Assembly (NCBI GenBank): GCA_016218765.1
Contig: JACRCZ010000153.1
Span: forward strand, 42,692-106,691
From: Deltaproteobacteria bacterium
GTDB lineage: Bacteria; Myxococcota_A; Polyangia; DRWM01; JAAZOP01
DNA length: 64,000 nucleotides
Direction: 5' to 3'
Shown here: positions 34,201 through 42,181 of the stretch, piece after piece
Layout of the letters: each line of letters opens with the position of its first letter
Numbering within the stretch: the first letter of the stretch is position 1
Program-made: the position numbers and the translations under genes
Notes under the pieces: model-generated
The model's database searches: none
Told to the model about the DNA's origin: nothing
Seen by the model: the letters and a program-made list of their open reading frames with translations, nothing else

Positions 34201-35118
34201 CTCGCCGGGCGGGATCGAACGCGAGGCGACCGGCCCCGCAAGAACCACCGCCGGCGCCGTCGTGAGGTCCGCCGCCAACAGCGCGTCACCGAACACCGCG
34301 GCGTCCGGCCAGCGCTCCTCGCGGACCTTCCGCATCGCCCGCTCGATCACCGCTCCCAGCGATGGCGGCACCGACGGCGCCACCACCGACAGCGGCGGCG
34401 GATCCTCCATCAGCACCGCGACCACGCTGGCCAACGGCGTCTCCCGCGCAAAGGGCGCCCGACCCGCCAGCGACTCCCAAAGTGCTACGCCCAATGACCA
34501 GACGTCCGTCCGGACGTCCAGGTCCGCCTGCCCGCGAGCCTGCTCGGGCGAGAGGTACCACGGCGTGCCGAGAATCATCCCTGCCGTCGTCATCCGCGTG
34601 GCCTCGCCGGACCACAACAGCGCAATGCCGAAATCGAACAGCTTCACCGTACCGTCGCGGCAGAGGAAGAGATTCGACGGCTTGAGATCCCGGTGCACCA
34701 CCCCCGCGGCGTGCGCCGCCGTCAGGCCCCGGCACACCTGGACGCCAAGGTCCACGACCTCCGCGGGCGCAAGCGGACCCCGGCCGAGCCGCGCCTCCAG
34801 GCTCTCCCCCTCGAGCAGCTCCATCGCGATCCACGGCGTCCCGTCGGGCGCCTGCCCGGCGTCCAGCACCTGGCAGACGTTGGCGTGCGGAATCCGGATG
34901 CCCGCCTCGCGCGCGAATCGACGGACCGCCTCCCTCCCTCCCGCGCCGGATGCCACGAGGAATTTCACCGCCGCAGGCCGACCGTCCGGGCTCAGCGCCC
35001 GATGGACCACGCCCATCCCACCCTCGCCCAGCCGGTCCCCGATCACGAAGCCGCCCACGACCGCGCCCGGCGCGGGCCCGGCGGCCGGCGGTGTCCGTTG
35101 CGTGTCCCGCTCGCCCAT
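31246..35118 (-). CDS. Ser/Thr kinase-AAA ATPase-TPR signal transducer
   Basis: A 1290-residue cytoplasmic protein. Residues 22-280 are a Pkn-type kinase with intact motifs: RLGEGGMGVVH, Lys52 in AAVKFL, HRDLKPSN (Asp144) and DFGIA (Asp162). About 310-445 resembles a degenerate class III cyclase fold (VVAVLLAQG ... GGRALGLFGG) without catalytic metal residues. About 465-860 is a STAND-type AAA module with Walker A GPPGIGKSR and Walker B LALLVEDLQWAD. From about 880 onward are about nine TPR units (RTGRMSEAFGAAEAAVAC, GAPRDALVTLAEAERVAR). This is the common Myxococcota kinase-cyclase-like-AAA-TPR architecture; the TPRs probably receive the signal and the kinase outputs it. No transmembrane helix. 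Confidence 0.93.
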   Translation of the reverse strand: MGERDTQRTPPAAGPAPGAVVGGFVIGDRLGEGGMGVVHRALSPDGRPAAVKFLVASGAGGREAVRRFAREAGIRIPHANVCQVLDAGQAPDGTPWIAMELLEGESLEARLGRGPLAPAEVVDLGVQVCRGLTAAHAAGVVHRDLKPSNLFLCRDGTVKLFDFGIALLWSGEATRMTTAGMILGTPWYLSPEQARGQADLDVRTDVWSLGVALWESLAGRAPFARETPLASVVAVLMEDPPPLSVVAPSVPPSLGAVIERAMRKVREERWPDAAVFGDALLAADLTTAPAVVLAGPVASRSIPPGEQRVVAVLLAQGVRDRGAIEAAVREQGGLFMPLVGGRALGLFGGDAWEGDEVLRAATAAASSRGAAASMSVSSGRAAQSGAGIAGSVLHAAEAGCGLGVDGVAIDAEAARGLGDSFALREVAGGFVELPGARSSRDSLPRAEEEGVSATYGRQAELAVIRQAVERLLDERRAAALLVTGPPGIGKSRLRREAARLVAAAAPGAWVLAGRGEPLRRESAFALVLSAIREHALLGAVRRGWPRLDPAAPLHERRLAVLRLALEAVGEQGGAPGWVSVLGELLGIDVEDAPGNPAAPPRDPQVVRDRFRMALLDYFGALAARAPLALLVEDLQWADVASLELLEDLLDRHADRPLLVLATARPELRESGREPFAGLEAVRLQLRGLAAADVARLGAAVAGRSLSEGLVRLVAERTAGNPLFVREILLELRARGSLDADRSDLPLPLTVEAAVQSRLDHLRVVEKDLCKRAAVFGRPFATPEVSALGVAEAERTLESLSRQEIRVARGRVRGGRDWQFRSALVADVAYRMLADDLRAELHRRAAGFLSAGPQPEPEEVATHFERGGQSAPAAEWYRRAARAAAERGDSVTVVRCAEAALRDVSGGEGLFELYRDYAVALGYLGRREEQERELGLAIVAARRDADRAHILVYRAELFWRTGRMSEAFGAAEAAVACAARAADRTALALARSWQVAAFSSAGRIGEAREALREAEELASGAEPGVQAFVAARRAELAGALGDLAERRDAFAAAVRLFRAAGDVRRAAGAAANLADVHNRVGAYDDAAEALRAAVEDCRRVGNRVREGWALCNLGYSRTMAGAPRDALVTLAEAERVARAVGDPRLRAGVRLYRLRALLALPDPAAMSGEADAALAEAERLGAPGLLVLTLTVAARGRLACGDGPGALVLSERALGLRDQLGGVEEDEAEIYLTHARALAAVGRIEEARCVQQTGRDRLWAIAGRIADLGWRARFLRDVPAHRMLVESDEFG

Positions 35119-35291
35119 CGCGAAGCGCGATGCTCGAACGTGCCGAGCGGTGTGTCAAGGCACCCGCCGACTGCCTCCGGACCTGCACGTTTTCCATCGC
35201 ATGTTTCCTGTCTGGCATTTCGCCGGCCGCAACCGACAACACGCGGAGCTCGTTGGACCGGGAGCCCTTCCCCCCTCCGCCTCCTCCACGT

Positions 35292-35297
35292 TATCCT
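35292..35297 (+). promoter_or_regulatory. Candidate -10 of the tRNA-Leu gene
   Basis: TATCCT lies 15 bp upstream of the tRNA 5' end, in an otherwise C-rich spacer. No convincing -35 is seen at 17 bp. Confidence 0.35.
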
Positions 35298-35311
35298 CTC
35301 CCTTCCCCGCT

Positions 35312-35397
35312 GCCCGGGTGGCGGAATCGGCAGACGCCGGGGGCTTAAAACCCCCTGGTCCCCACGGACCGTGCGGGTTCGACTCCCGCCCCGGGCA
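35312..35397 (+). tRNA. tRNA-Leu (anticodon UAA)
   Basis: An 86-nt class II tRNA. The acceptor arms are GCCCGGG (35312-35318) and CCCGGGC (35390-35396). The D-arm region reads TGGCGGAATCGGCAGACGC. The anticodon stem GGGGG/CCCCC encloses CTTAAAA, giving UAA at 35346-35348. A long variable arm (TGGTCCCCACGGACCG) and the T-arm GCGGGTTCGACTCCCGC follow. The discriminator is A, as expected for Leu, and CCA is not encoded. It lies between the kinase and PHP genes, followed directly by the inverted copy of the decamer array. Confidence 0.97.
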
Positions 35398-35460
35398 CCC
35401 CCCGCACCCCCCGCACTCCCCCCGCACTCCCCCCGCACTTCCCCCGCACTCCCCCCGTTG
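35398..35460. repeat. GGGGAGTGCGG decamer array, copy 2 (opposite strand)
   Basis: About six units of CCCCGCACTCC start right after the tRNA 3' end. They are the reverse complement of the array at 17666-17757. Transcribed with the tRNA, this C-rich tail would need trimming. Confidence 0.85.
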
Positions 35461-35532
35461 GCCCGCCACCCCAAACGCCGCTATACTGCCCCCGTCCGCC
35501 GTCTTCCGGGGGGGACCGGGAGGGTTCTGAAG

Positions 35533-38343
35533 ATGTCATCTCACCGCTTGTCCCGCTCCGCCTGGAGCCAGCTCGCCCTGTCCGCTCTGCTGCTCCTCGC
35601 CCTCGCGGCCGCAGGCTGCGACACGGGCGAGGCCGCACCCGCCGACGCCGACGACGCGGACGCCAACACCGACGCCGTCGCCGACGCCGACGCGCGCGAC
35701 GACGCGGACGCAGGCCCGGATCCTCTGCAGTGCGAGCCCCGCGCCACGCCGCTCGCCCTCGACGAGACGCCGGCCGAAGGCGAAGCCGTTGCAGGTCACG
35801 TCACGACCGAGGCCGAGATGATCGACAGCGAGGTGACCATGGCCCAGGCGGGCCTCGCCTGGAAGCTCGCCAACCACGACGTCGCCTTCGTGGTCCAGGG
35901 CAACGAAGTGCGCGTCGGCTACGACATGTACGGCGGCAGCCTCCTCGACGCCGACCTCCAGCGCCCCGCCGGCCAGCCCGGCAACGACACCTTCCGCGAG
36001 CAGTTCTCCATCGTCGGCTGGAAGGTCGGCGGCGCCGATTCGGTGAGCGTCCTCTGCGACGGCAACGGCGGCCGACCCGCCGTCCTCCGGATCGAAGGCC
36101 GCGACGAGCCGTCCCTCATCCTCCCGCCCATCGATGCCTTGAGCCCTCGCCCCCTCAACTTCCGCATCGTCACCGACTACATCCTCGAGCCCGACTCGCA
36201 CCTGCTCCGCATCCGCACCTCAGCCACCAACGAGAGCACCCGCACCTGGTCCTCCATCGCCATGGGCGACCTCCTCCTCTTCGGCTCCGTCAACCTCATG
36301 TTCTCCCCCGAGGTCGGCTTCGGCGACCTGGCCGAGACCCCCCCGTCGCTCGTCGTCACCGCGGCCGATCCCGCCCAGCCCCTGCGCCACGTCTCCTACG
36401 GCTTCGCCGGCAAGCACGGCCCCCTCAACCTCCCCATCGCCGAAGGCGGCGCCACCGGCGGCCTCGGCTACACCATCCATACCCTTCGCGCCGGAGCCAC
36501 CGACACCTACGAACGCGTTCTCACCGTCGGGCGCGACCTCTCCGATGCCATGGAGCCGGTCCTCGTCGAGCTCGAGCGCCCCTACGCCGTCGTCACCGGC
36601 ACCGTCACCGACGGCGCCGGTGACCCCGTCGCCCGCGTCGCCGTCGCCGCCTTCGCCTCGCCCACGTCCCCCGCCGCCAGCCTCGCCGTCACCGAGCCCG
36701 ACGGCTCCTATCGGCTCGTCGTCGCTCCCGGCACCTACGACCTCGAAGCCGCCAAGACCGGCTACCTCCGCGGCACGGCCTCCGCCGGGACACTGGACGC
36801 CGGCGACACCGCCACCGCCGACCTCGTCCTGGGCGCGCACGGCGAGCTCACACTCGACATCCGCGACGCCGACGGACCGTGCCCCGCCAAGGTCACCCTC
36901 TTCGGCATCGATGTCGAAGCCAATGACCCGCGCTTCGGGTTCCTCCTCGGCGAGCGCGAGAACATGGGGGCCCACCGCGTCCTCATGGTGCCCCCCGCCG
37001 GCGGGACCTTCCCCGTCAAGCCGGGCCGCTACCGCGCCGCCGTCTCCCGCGGCTTCGAATACGACCTTGTGGAACAGGAGATCGAGGTCCCCGCCGACGG
37101 CACCGCCACCCTCGCCGTCACGCTCGAGCGGCTCCTCGACACTCCCGGCTGGCTCGCGGGCGACTTCCACATCCATACCGCGCGCAGCCCCGACGGCAAG
37201 GTCACCCCCTGCGAGCGCGTCGCCGAGGCCGCCGCCGAGGGCCTCGACATCGCCATCTCCACCGACCACGACGCCTATACCGACTACGCCCCGTGCATCG
37301 AGGAGCTCGGCGTCGCCCCGTTCCTCGCCAACGTCCGCGGCTGCGAGGTCTCCAACATGGGCGCCGGCGGACACCGCAACGCCTTCCCGCTCCCCTTCGC
37401 CCCCGACTGGGTCATCCAGAACTGGGGCCCCCAGTACTGGGTCAGCCTCTCCACCCACGAGATCAACGAGAAGCTCCACGCCGAAGCGACCCACCCCGCG
37501 ATCCAGATCAACCACGGCCGCTCCACCGACAGCTACATGAACTGGATCCAGTTCGATCCCGTCAGCGGCACCGTCGGCCGCACCGGCGAAACCCTCGCCT
37601 TGAACTGGGACGCCATGGAGTGCAGCAACGGCGGCTCCTTCCCCTTCGACGACGTCGAGCTGCTCACCCCGGCCGGCGACGCCGACCTCCAGGAAATGGC
37701 CGACTCCGCCCGCGGCGACGTCCCCCTCTGGGCCGACTACCTCGGCTTCCTCCGCCTCGGCTGGTCCATCACTGCCATGGGCACCAGTGACGTCCACGGC
37801 CGCAACGAAGGCACCGGCTTCGCCCGCTCCTACGTCAATCTCGGCACCGACGACCCCACCACCGTCACCGAGGACCAGGTCCGCGACGCCGTCCTCGACC
37901 AGCGCGTCGTCGTCTCCAACGGCGCCTACCTCCACGTCGTCATCGAGGGCGTCGAAGCCATGGGCTCCGAGGACGTCGTCCCCATCGCCGGCACGGAGGT
38001 CGAGCTCTACGTCGAGGCCCAGACGCTCCCCTCCTTCGATCTCTCCTTCCTGTACGTCTTCGCCAACGGCCGCCCGTTGTACCTGCGTCGCGACGCCTCG
38101 GGCATCGTGGCCGAGGACACCGACGCCGGCGGCGGCACGCTCGAGCTGGCCCTCGTCGAGGGCGACGCCCTGGACGAGATCATTCGCCTCGCCACCGAAG
38201 TCCGGCACACGCCCACCGCCGACACCTACTACCACGTCCTCGTCCGCGGCATCGGCTCCATGGGCCCGCTCCCCTCCGACAGCCCCTTCGCCTACACCAA
38301 CGCCATCTACGTCGATGCCGACGGGGGAGGGTGGAACCCGTAG
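35533..38343 (+). CDS. PHP-domain phosphoesterase-like lipoprotein with carboxypeptidase-like beta domains
   Basis: A 936-residue lipoprotein. The lipobox is LAAAGC (Cys29), followed by an Asp/Ala tether. The N-terminal half is beta-rich and includes a carboxypeptidase-regulatory-like fold (AVVTGTVTDGAGDPVARVAV). The PHP (CehA/McbA-like) domain begins at DFHIHTARSPDG (His546, His548), then AISTDHDAYTDY, and later MGTSDVHGRNEG; these are the metal-binding His/Asp of PHP phosphoesterases and hydrolases. It is probably a secreted esterase of unknown substrate. The last residues (GGGWNP) lie inside a dispersed repeat also found at 56966, which may have replaced the original C-terminus. Confidence 0.87.
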   Translation: MSSHRLSRSAWSQLALSALLLLALAAAGCDTGEAAPADADDADANTDAVADADARDDADAGPDPLQCEPRATPLALDETPAEGEAVAGHVTTEAEMIDSEVTMAQAGLAWKLANHDVAFVVQGNEVRVGYDMYGGSLLDADLQRPAGQPGNDTFREQFSIVGWKVGGADSVSVLCDGNGGRPAVLRIEGRDEPSLILPPIDALSPRPLNFRIVTDYILEPDSHLLRIRTSATNESTRTWSSIAMGDLLLFGSVNLMFSPEVGFGDLAETPPSLVVTAADPAQPLRHVSYGFAGKHGPLNLPIAEGGATGGLGYTIHTLRAGATDTYERVLTVGRDLSDAMEPVLVELERPYAVVTGTVTDGAGDPVARVAVAAFASPTSPAASLAVTEPDGSYRLVVAPGTYDLEAAKTGYLRGTASAGTLDAGDTATADLVLGAHGELTLDIRDADGPCPAKVTLFGIDVEANDPRFGFLLGERENMGAHRVLMVPPAGGTFPVKPGRYRAAVSRGFEYDLVEQEIEVPADGTATLAVTLERLLDTPGWLAGDFHIHTARSPDGKVTPCERVAEAAAEGLDIAISTDHDAYTDYAPCIEELGVAPFLANVRGCEVSNMGAGGHRNAFPLPFAPDWVIQNWGPQYWVSLSTHEINEKLHAEATHPAIQINHGRSTDSYMNWIQFDPVSGTVGRTGETLALNWDAMECSNGGSFPFDDVELLTPAGDADLQEMADSARGDVPLWADYLGFLRLGWSITAMGTSDVHGRNEGTGFARSYVNLGTDDPTTVTEDQVRDAVLDQRVVVSNGAYLHVVIEGVEAMGSEDVVPIAGTEVELYVEAQTLPSFDLSFLYVFANGRPLYLRRDASGIVAEDTDAGGGTLELALVEGDALDEIIRLATEVRHTPTADTYYHVLVRGIGSMGPLPSDSPFAYTNAIYVDADGGGWNP

Positions 38344-38350
38344 CCGCTCC

Positions 38351-38387
38351 CCCCCACCGCTCCACCGCTCCACCGCACCACCCCTCG
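38351..38387. repeat. CCACCGCTCCACCG tail repeat, copy 1
   Basis: Tandem CACCGCTC units directly follow the PHP stop. Related tracts occur at 48051-48090 and 56966-57000, each downstream of a plus-strand lipoprotein gene. The copy here and that at 56966 also share the preceding ...CCGTAGCC... stretch. Confidence 0.65.
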
Positions 38388-38635
38388 CCCACTCCCCTCC
38401 GCCGGACCCCGGCGCCCTGGAAGCCTGCGGCGCGCTCGCCCTGCGCGGTGCCGAGCTGGCATCCTGCAACGACGGCGCCACCGTTGAACCCCCACCGCCC
38501 GACTCTTCCCCGGCGTCCCCAAGCGTCCCCGCCGGCGCCGACCCGCTGCTCGTCGTTCCGCCCTCCGTCCCTCGCACGCTTGCCCCAGACCACTGGCGTC
38601 GCCTCGAGGACGGCCGACTCCTCGCCCGCTAGGCT

Positions 38636-38655
38636 CCCCTGAGCTTGTCGAAGGG
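38636..38655. repeat. CCTGAGCTTGTCGAAGG-type dispersed word
   Basis: CCCCTGAGCTTGTCGAAGGG is an imperfect palindrome of a kind I have met as a widely dispersed intergenic word in many bacterial genomes. A single copy in this window. Confidence 0.4.
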
Positions 38656-38844
38656 CCGCGCTCCCCGTTGCCCACGACCCCCTCGGATGCTACCGTCCCC
38701 TCCGTGATGGCAGCGCGGGCCGTCAACTCGGCCGAAGTCGAAAGGGGGTCGGATCTATGCTCCCGGGGTCGGATCGCACCGGCCTTCGCCCGGGTGCCCG
38801 TGGGCCGCCTTGACGGCGCGACCGCGGGGCCGCACCCTCCCTCC

Positions 38845-40347
38845 ATGCGCTTCCGGCTCGCGCGGCTTCCCCTCTTCCCGCTGCTGCTCCCGCTCGTGCT
38901 CTGGGGCTGCGGCGACGGCGCGACCGACGTCGACGATGCCGACGTCGACGCCGTCGAGGCGGACGTCGCGCCCGATGCGCCGGACGCGGCCGAGGCGGAC
39001 GCGCCCGATGCGCCGGCGGAGACGACCGACGCGCCGGACGGCGACGGCGACGCCGGCGGCCCCCCCGCGATTCGCGGTCACGTCACCTACGACCGGCGGC
39101 CGATCGACGCCGTCGGCCTCGGCTCCGCCGTCCCCGCCCCCGCCGCTGGGGTGATCGTTCGGTTCGACGACGGCACCGTCGAGTTCGCCCGCACCACGAC
39201 CGCCGACGACGGCTCGTTCTACTTCGAGATCTCCGGAGCTCTTCCGCCCCCGTGGATGGGCATTCGGATCCTCGTCGTCGCCGACGGCGGAGCCGGCCGG
39301 CCGCTCCAGGTCGCCGACTTCGACGACGCGACCTACGCCGTGCGCACCGATCCGTTCGGTGCGATGGGCGGCATCGTCGTGGACGTCGCGATCCACGAGG
39401 CGGACAACGCGGGGGCGTTCGCGATCTTCGACACGATGCGCGACGGGCTGCGGACTGCCGAGACGGCGCTGGAGCTCGACGCACCGCTCGGTGCGGCCCG
39501 GGCCCGCTGGGAGCGCGGTCGCACGACCCCCGGCGGCACCTCGTACCTCGACGGCGACCAGCTCTGGCTGCTCGGCGGTCCCGACGATACCGACGAGTAC
39601 GACACCTCCGTCGTCCTCCACGAGCTGGGTCACTTCATCCAGACGCGGTACGCGATGGCCTCCGGTGGCAGCGGCTACCCGCACGCCGGCGCCGACACCG
39701 ACCCGCGCCTCGCCTGGGCCGAGGGCTGGGCCACCTTCTTCTCCTGCCTGGCGCTGGACGCTCCCCTCTACCTCGACTCCGTCTCCGGCTCGATCGGGCT
39801 GGACATCGACCTCGAGCGGCTGCCGACCGACGGCGAGTACGTCGCGAATCCCGCCCGCGGCATGTCCCAGACGCTCAGCGAGTGGATCGTCGCCGGCACC
39901 ACCTGGGCGCTCCTGCGCTCCTCGCCGGACACCGCGTTCCAGCGGCGCAGGTCCCTCGCCGTGATCCGCGACTGGTTCTCCCGCGTCCCGACCCCGGATC
40001 GCGGCGTCTCCGGCTATGACCTCGTCGACTTCCTCGACGGCTATCTCTGTCTCGGCGGCGGGGCCGACGAGGCGACGATCCGCGACTACACGGTCGCCGA
40101 GCGTCGGTTCCCGTACGACCTCGCGCCTCCGTGCGTGAAGGATGCAGCGCTCCTTCCGCCGGGCGAGCCGCCGCTCCCGCCCCGGCCGTGGCCCCCCTAC
40201 GACAAGCCCGGGCGCCCGCGGCTTGCCGTGCCGATCGTCCCGCCCGTCGACGACGTCGACCGCGGAGCCGTCGAGATCCTGCCGAGCGGCGAGCGTTTGC
40301 GCGTGGTGCGTGTGCCGATCGTGGTGCGCCCCGCACGCGTGCCCTGA
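38845..40347 (+). CDS. Zincin-type metalloprotease lipoprotein
   Basis: A 500-residue lipoprotein. The lipobox is VLWGC (Cys22), followed by an Asp/Ala tether. A carboxypeptidase-regulatory-like beta domain comes next (AAGVIVRFDDGTVEFARTTT). The catalytic part has VVLHELGHFIQTRY (His259, Glu260, His263) and a downstream LAWAEGWATFF (Glu293), matching an HEXXH-plus-Glu gluzincin-like site. The tail is Pro-rich with a final beta domain. I cannot name the peptidase family. No SD is obvious before the ATG at 38845, but it gives the only signal sequence in frame. Confidence 0.8.
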   Translation: MRFRLARLPLFPLLLPLVLWGCGDGATDVDDADVDAVEADVAPDAPDAAEADAPDAPAETTDAPDGDGDAGGPPAIRGHVTYDRRPIDAVGLGSAVPAPAAGVIVRFDDGTVEFARTTTADDGSFYFEISGALPPPWMGIRILVVADGGAGRPLQVADFDDATYAVRTDPFGAMGGIVVDVAIHEADNAGAFAIFDTMRDGLRTAETALELDAPLGAARARWERGRTTPGGTSYLDGDQLWLLGGPDDTDEYDTSVVLHELGHFIQTRYAMASGGSGYPHAGADTDPRLAWAEGWATFFSCLALDAPLYLDSVSGSIGLDIDLERLPTDGEYVANPARGMSQTLSEWIVAGTTWALLRSSPDTAFQRRRSLAVIRDWFSRVPTPDRGVSGYDLVDFLDGYLCLGGGADEATIRDYTVAERRFPYDLAPPCVKDAALLPPGEPPLPPRPWPPYDKPGRPRLAVPIVPPVDDVDRGAVEILPSGERLRVVRVPIVVRPARVP

Positions 40348-40557
40348 ACGTCCATTCCGCCGGCGCTATCCCCGCCGGAAGCTGCCGACCTGCCAGCCTC
40401 TCCACTGGTGACGCGCACGCGGATCCGCGACCCGACGATCAGGCCCCCGCGGTCGCACCGAGGTTGGAGGTCCCGCGATTCCCCCCGCCTCCGCGCCCCG
40501 CGCCGCTGCCAACGGCCGCGCCGAGCGCGATCCGCATCCCGCGCTTCCTCGCGCGCG

Positions 40558-40836
40558 TGTCCGGACAAGACCCGCCCGGTGCTCGTCCTCTCGCGGCAGG
40601 CGGCAATCCAGCACCTCCACACCGTGGTCGTCGCGGCGGTGACCTCGACCATCCGCGGACTGCCGAGCGAGGTGCGAGTCGGTCCGGCCGACGGCCTGAA
40701 GCTCGAGTCCGTCGTGAACCTCGACCATGTCTGCACGGTGCCGAAGTCGCAACTGCGTCGCTGGATCGGGCGGCTCGACCGGCGCCGCATGGCCGAAGTC
40801 TGCGACGCCGTCGCCGCCGCCTTCGACTGCGCCTGA
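40558..40836 (+). pseudogene. MazF/PemK-type toxin, N-terminally truncated
   Basis: The encoded PDKTRPVLVLSRQ ... TSTIRGLPSEVRVGPADGLK ... SVVNLDHVCTVPKSQL ... MAEVCDAVAAAF follows the MazF fold from strand 2 to the last helix. The initial strand, normally a GDIWWVDL-like motif before KTRP, is absent in every frame. The open frame reaches back to 40408, but that stretch is Arg/Pro-rich and unlike a toxin. No antitoxin gene is adjacent. I read it as a decayed toxin; a functional product from an internal GTG is unlikely. Confidence 0.7.
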
Positions 40837-40920
40837 CGGCGGAACGCAGCGGCCGCCGGCGCGCAGTGGTCGCTGGCGCGCCCGACCACCGCGCCGTACA
40901 CTCGGCCCCGGGAGGAAACG

Positions 40921-41811
40921 ATGCCGGTCCCTCGCTCCGTCGTGGCGTTCGGGATCCTCGCGCTCGCCGCAGCGTGCGGCCCCGACGTTCGGCTCGCCAC
41001 GGGCGATGCGCAGCAGGACGGCGACCGGGAATCGGAAGACGGCGCTCCCATCGCCGAGGCGACCGAGGCCATGTGCGTCGTGGATCCGCCGGATCTCTGG
41101 GAAGAGTGCGCGCGCCGGGGCGACGTCTGTGCCGTTCTTCCCGACGACGGCACGAGCGTCGAGCTGCCCGTCCGGTTCTCGACGCACGTCCAGGTCGCCG
41201 ACCTCTTCCTCCTCATCGACGCCTCGCGGACGATGACCGAGGAGATCGACGCGCTCCAGGCCTCGATGACAAGCACGATTCTCCCGGAACTCCGCGCGCG
41301 GATTCCCGACATCGCCCTCGGCGTCGGTTGGTTCTCGGACTTCGCGGTGGACCCGTACGGCGAAGCCGGCGACCGCCCCTTCGAGCTGCTCCAGACCGTG
41401 ACCCTCGACGCCACCTCCGTCCAGCTCGCCGTGAACAACCTGCCTTCCGCCGCCGGCGGAGACTCCGCGGGGAGCCAGGTCGAGGCGCTCTACCAGAGCG
41501 CCACCGGCGAGGGTCTCGGCTCGTGGGTGTCCCCGCACGCCGGCCCGGACTGCCGGGGCGCGCCGTGCTTCCGCTCCGGCGCGATGCCGATCGTCGTCCT
41601 GCTCACCGATGGGCCGTTCCACAACGGGGCGCCGGGAGGCTTCGGCGCGCCCTATGCCGGCATCGACCCGACTCCCCACTCCTGGATCCAGGCCATCGAT
41701 GCCATGGCGCCCATCCACGCCCGAGTGCTCGGCCTCCCCTCCTTCGGTTGTGGTTGCCAGAAACCCGGTCCACGGCAGAATCATAGGGCTTGCCGTCGGC
41801 CGCCGTGGTAG
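40921..41811 (+). pseudogene. VWA-domain lipoprotein, 3' end truncated by integrase remnant
   Basis: The open frame gives 296 residues. The lipobox is LAAAC (Cys19). The VWA domain has an intact MIDAS DASRT (Asp100, Ser102, Thr104) in DLFLLIDASRTMTEEIDALQ and the IVVLLTDGPFHNG strand. After VLGLPSFGCGC, near 41757, the sequence changes to an unrelated Arg-rich tail (QKPGPRQNHRACRRPPW) that runs into an integrase-like remnant. Related VWA lipoproteins continue through the rest of the Rossmann fold, so the product is probably non-functional or altered. It was probably a surface adhesion or receptor protein. Confidence 0.65.
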
Positions 41812-42180
41812 GGGGGCCACCTCTGTTCGGCCTCACCCGCGACGTTGTGCGGGCGCGGCGCTCGGCTGTCCTCCGGGCGAAGAACTCGGCGGCCGAGAAC
41901 GTCGCCCTCCGCTATCAACTCCACCTCGTTCTGCGCCCCACTCAACCTCACCCCCGGCCCAAGCTCGCGTTCCCCGAGGACTCCGCGCCTCGGTACATGA
42001 TCCGCGACCGCGACGGCGTCCGAGGCGAGGTGCTCCGTGGCCGGGTGAAGGCGATACGGATCAAGGAGGTGCTCATCGCGCCCCGTTCCCCGTCGAGGAA
42101 TCCGTACATCGAAAGACGGATCGGCAACATCCGCCGCGAGGCCACGGAACGACGGTGCGTCTCGAGCGATCCCCGCGTCG
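41790..42180 (+). pseudogene. Integrase-core transposase remnant, internally deleted
   Basis: A plus-strand frame starts with a helix-rich leader (LTRDVVRARRSAVLRAKNSA, ENVALRYQLHLVLR) like the N-terminus of IS-type integrases (ALENLALRQQLAVL). It then jumps to RDRDGVRGEVLRGRVKAIRI, KEVLIAPRSPSRNPYIERRI and GNIRREATERR, the last third of an rve catalytic core with its conserved Glu (NPYIER). The middle, with the first two catalytic Asp, is missing, so it cannot transpose. No terminal inverted repeats are clear. It marks an old insertion that damaged the VWA gene. Confidence 0.75.
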
Positions 42181-42181
42181 A

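Larger units (their letters stand above)
38344..38844. other. Intergenic region, no convincing gene
   Basis: The 501-bp spacer starts with the CCACCGCTCCACCG repeat. A plus-strand frame ending at 38632 has a protein-like tail (APDHWRRLEDGRLLAR), but it lacks its own start and continues the wrong frame of the PHP gene, so it may be the end of a lost gene. At 38636-38655 lies the palindrome-like CCCCTGAGCTTGTCGAAGGG. After it is a doubled GGGTCGGAT word (38744-38772), then the start region of the zincin gene. Confidence 0.5.

Noticed and set aside
37787..38632. Plus frame with a protein-like tail after the PHP gene
   Set aside because: Its first two thirds overlap the PHP gene in another frame and it has no independent start; kept only as a note in the intergenic entry.
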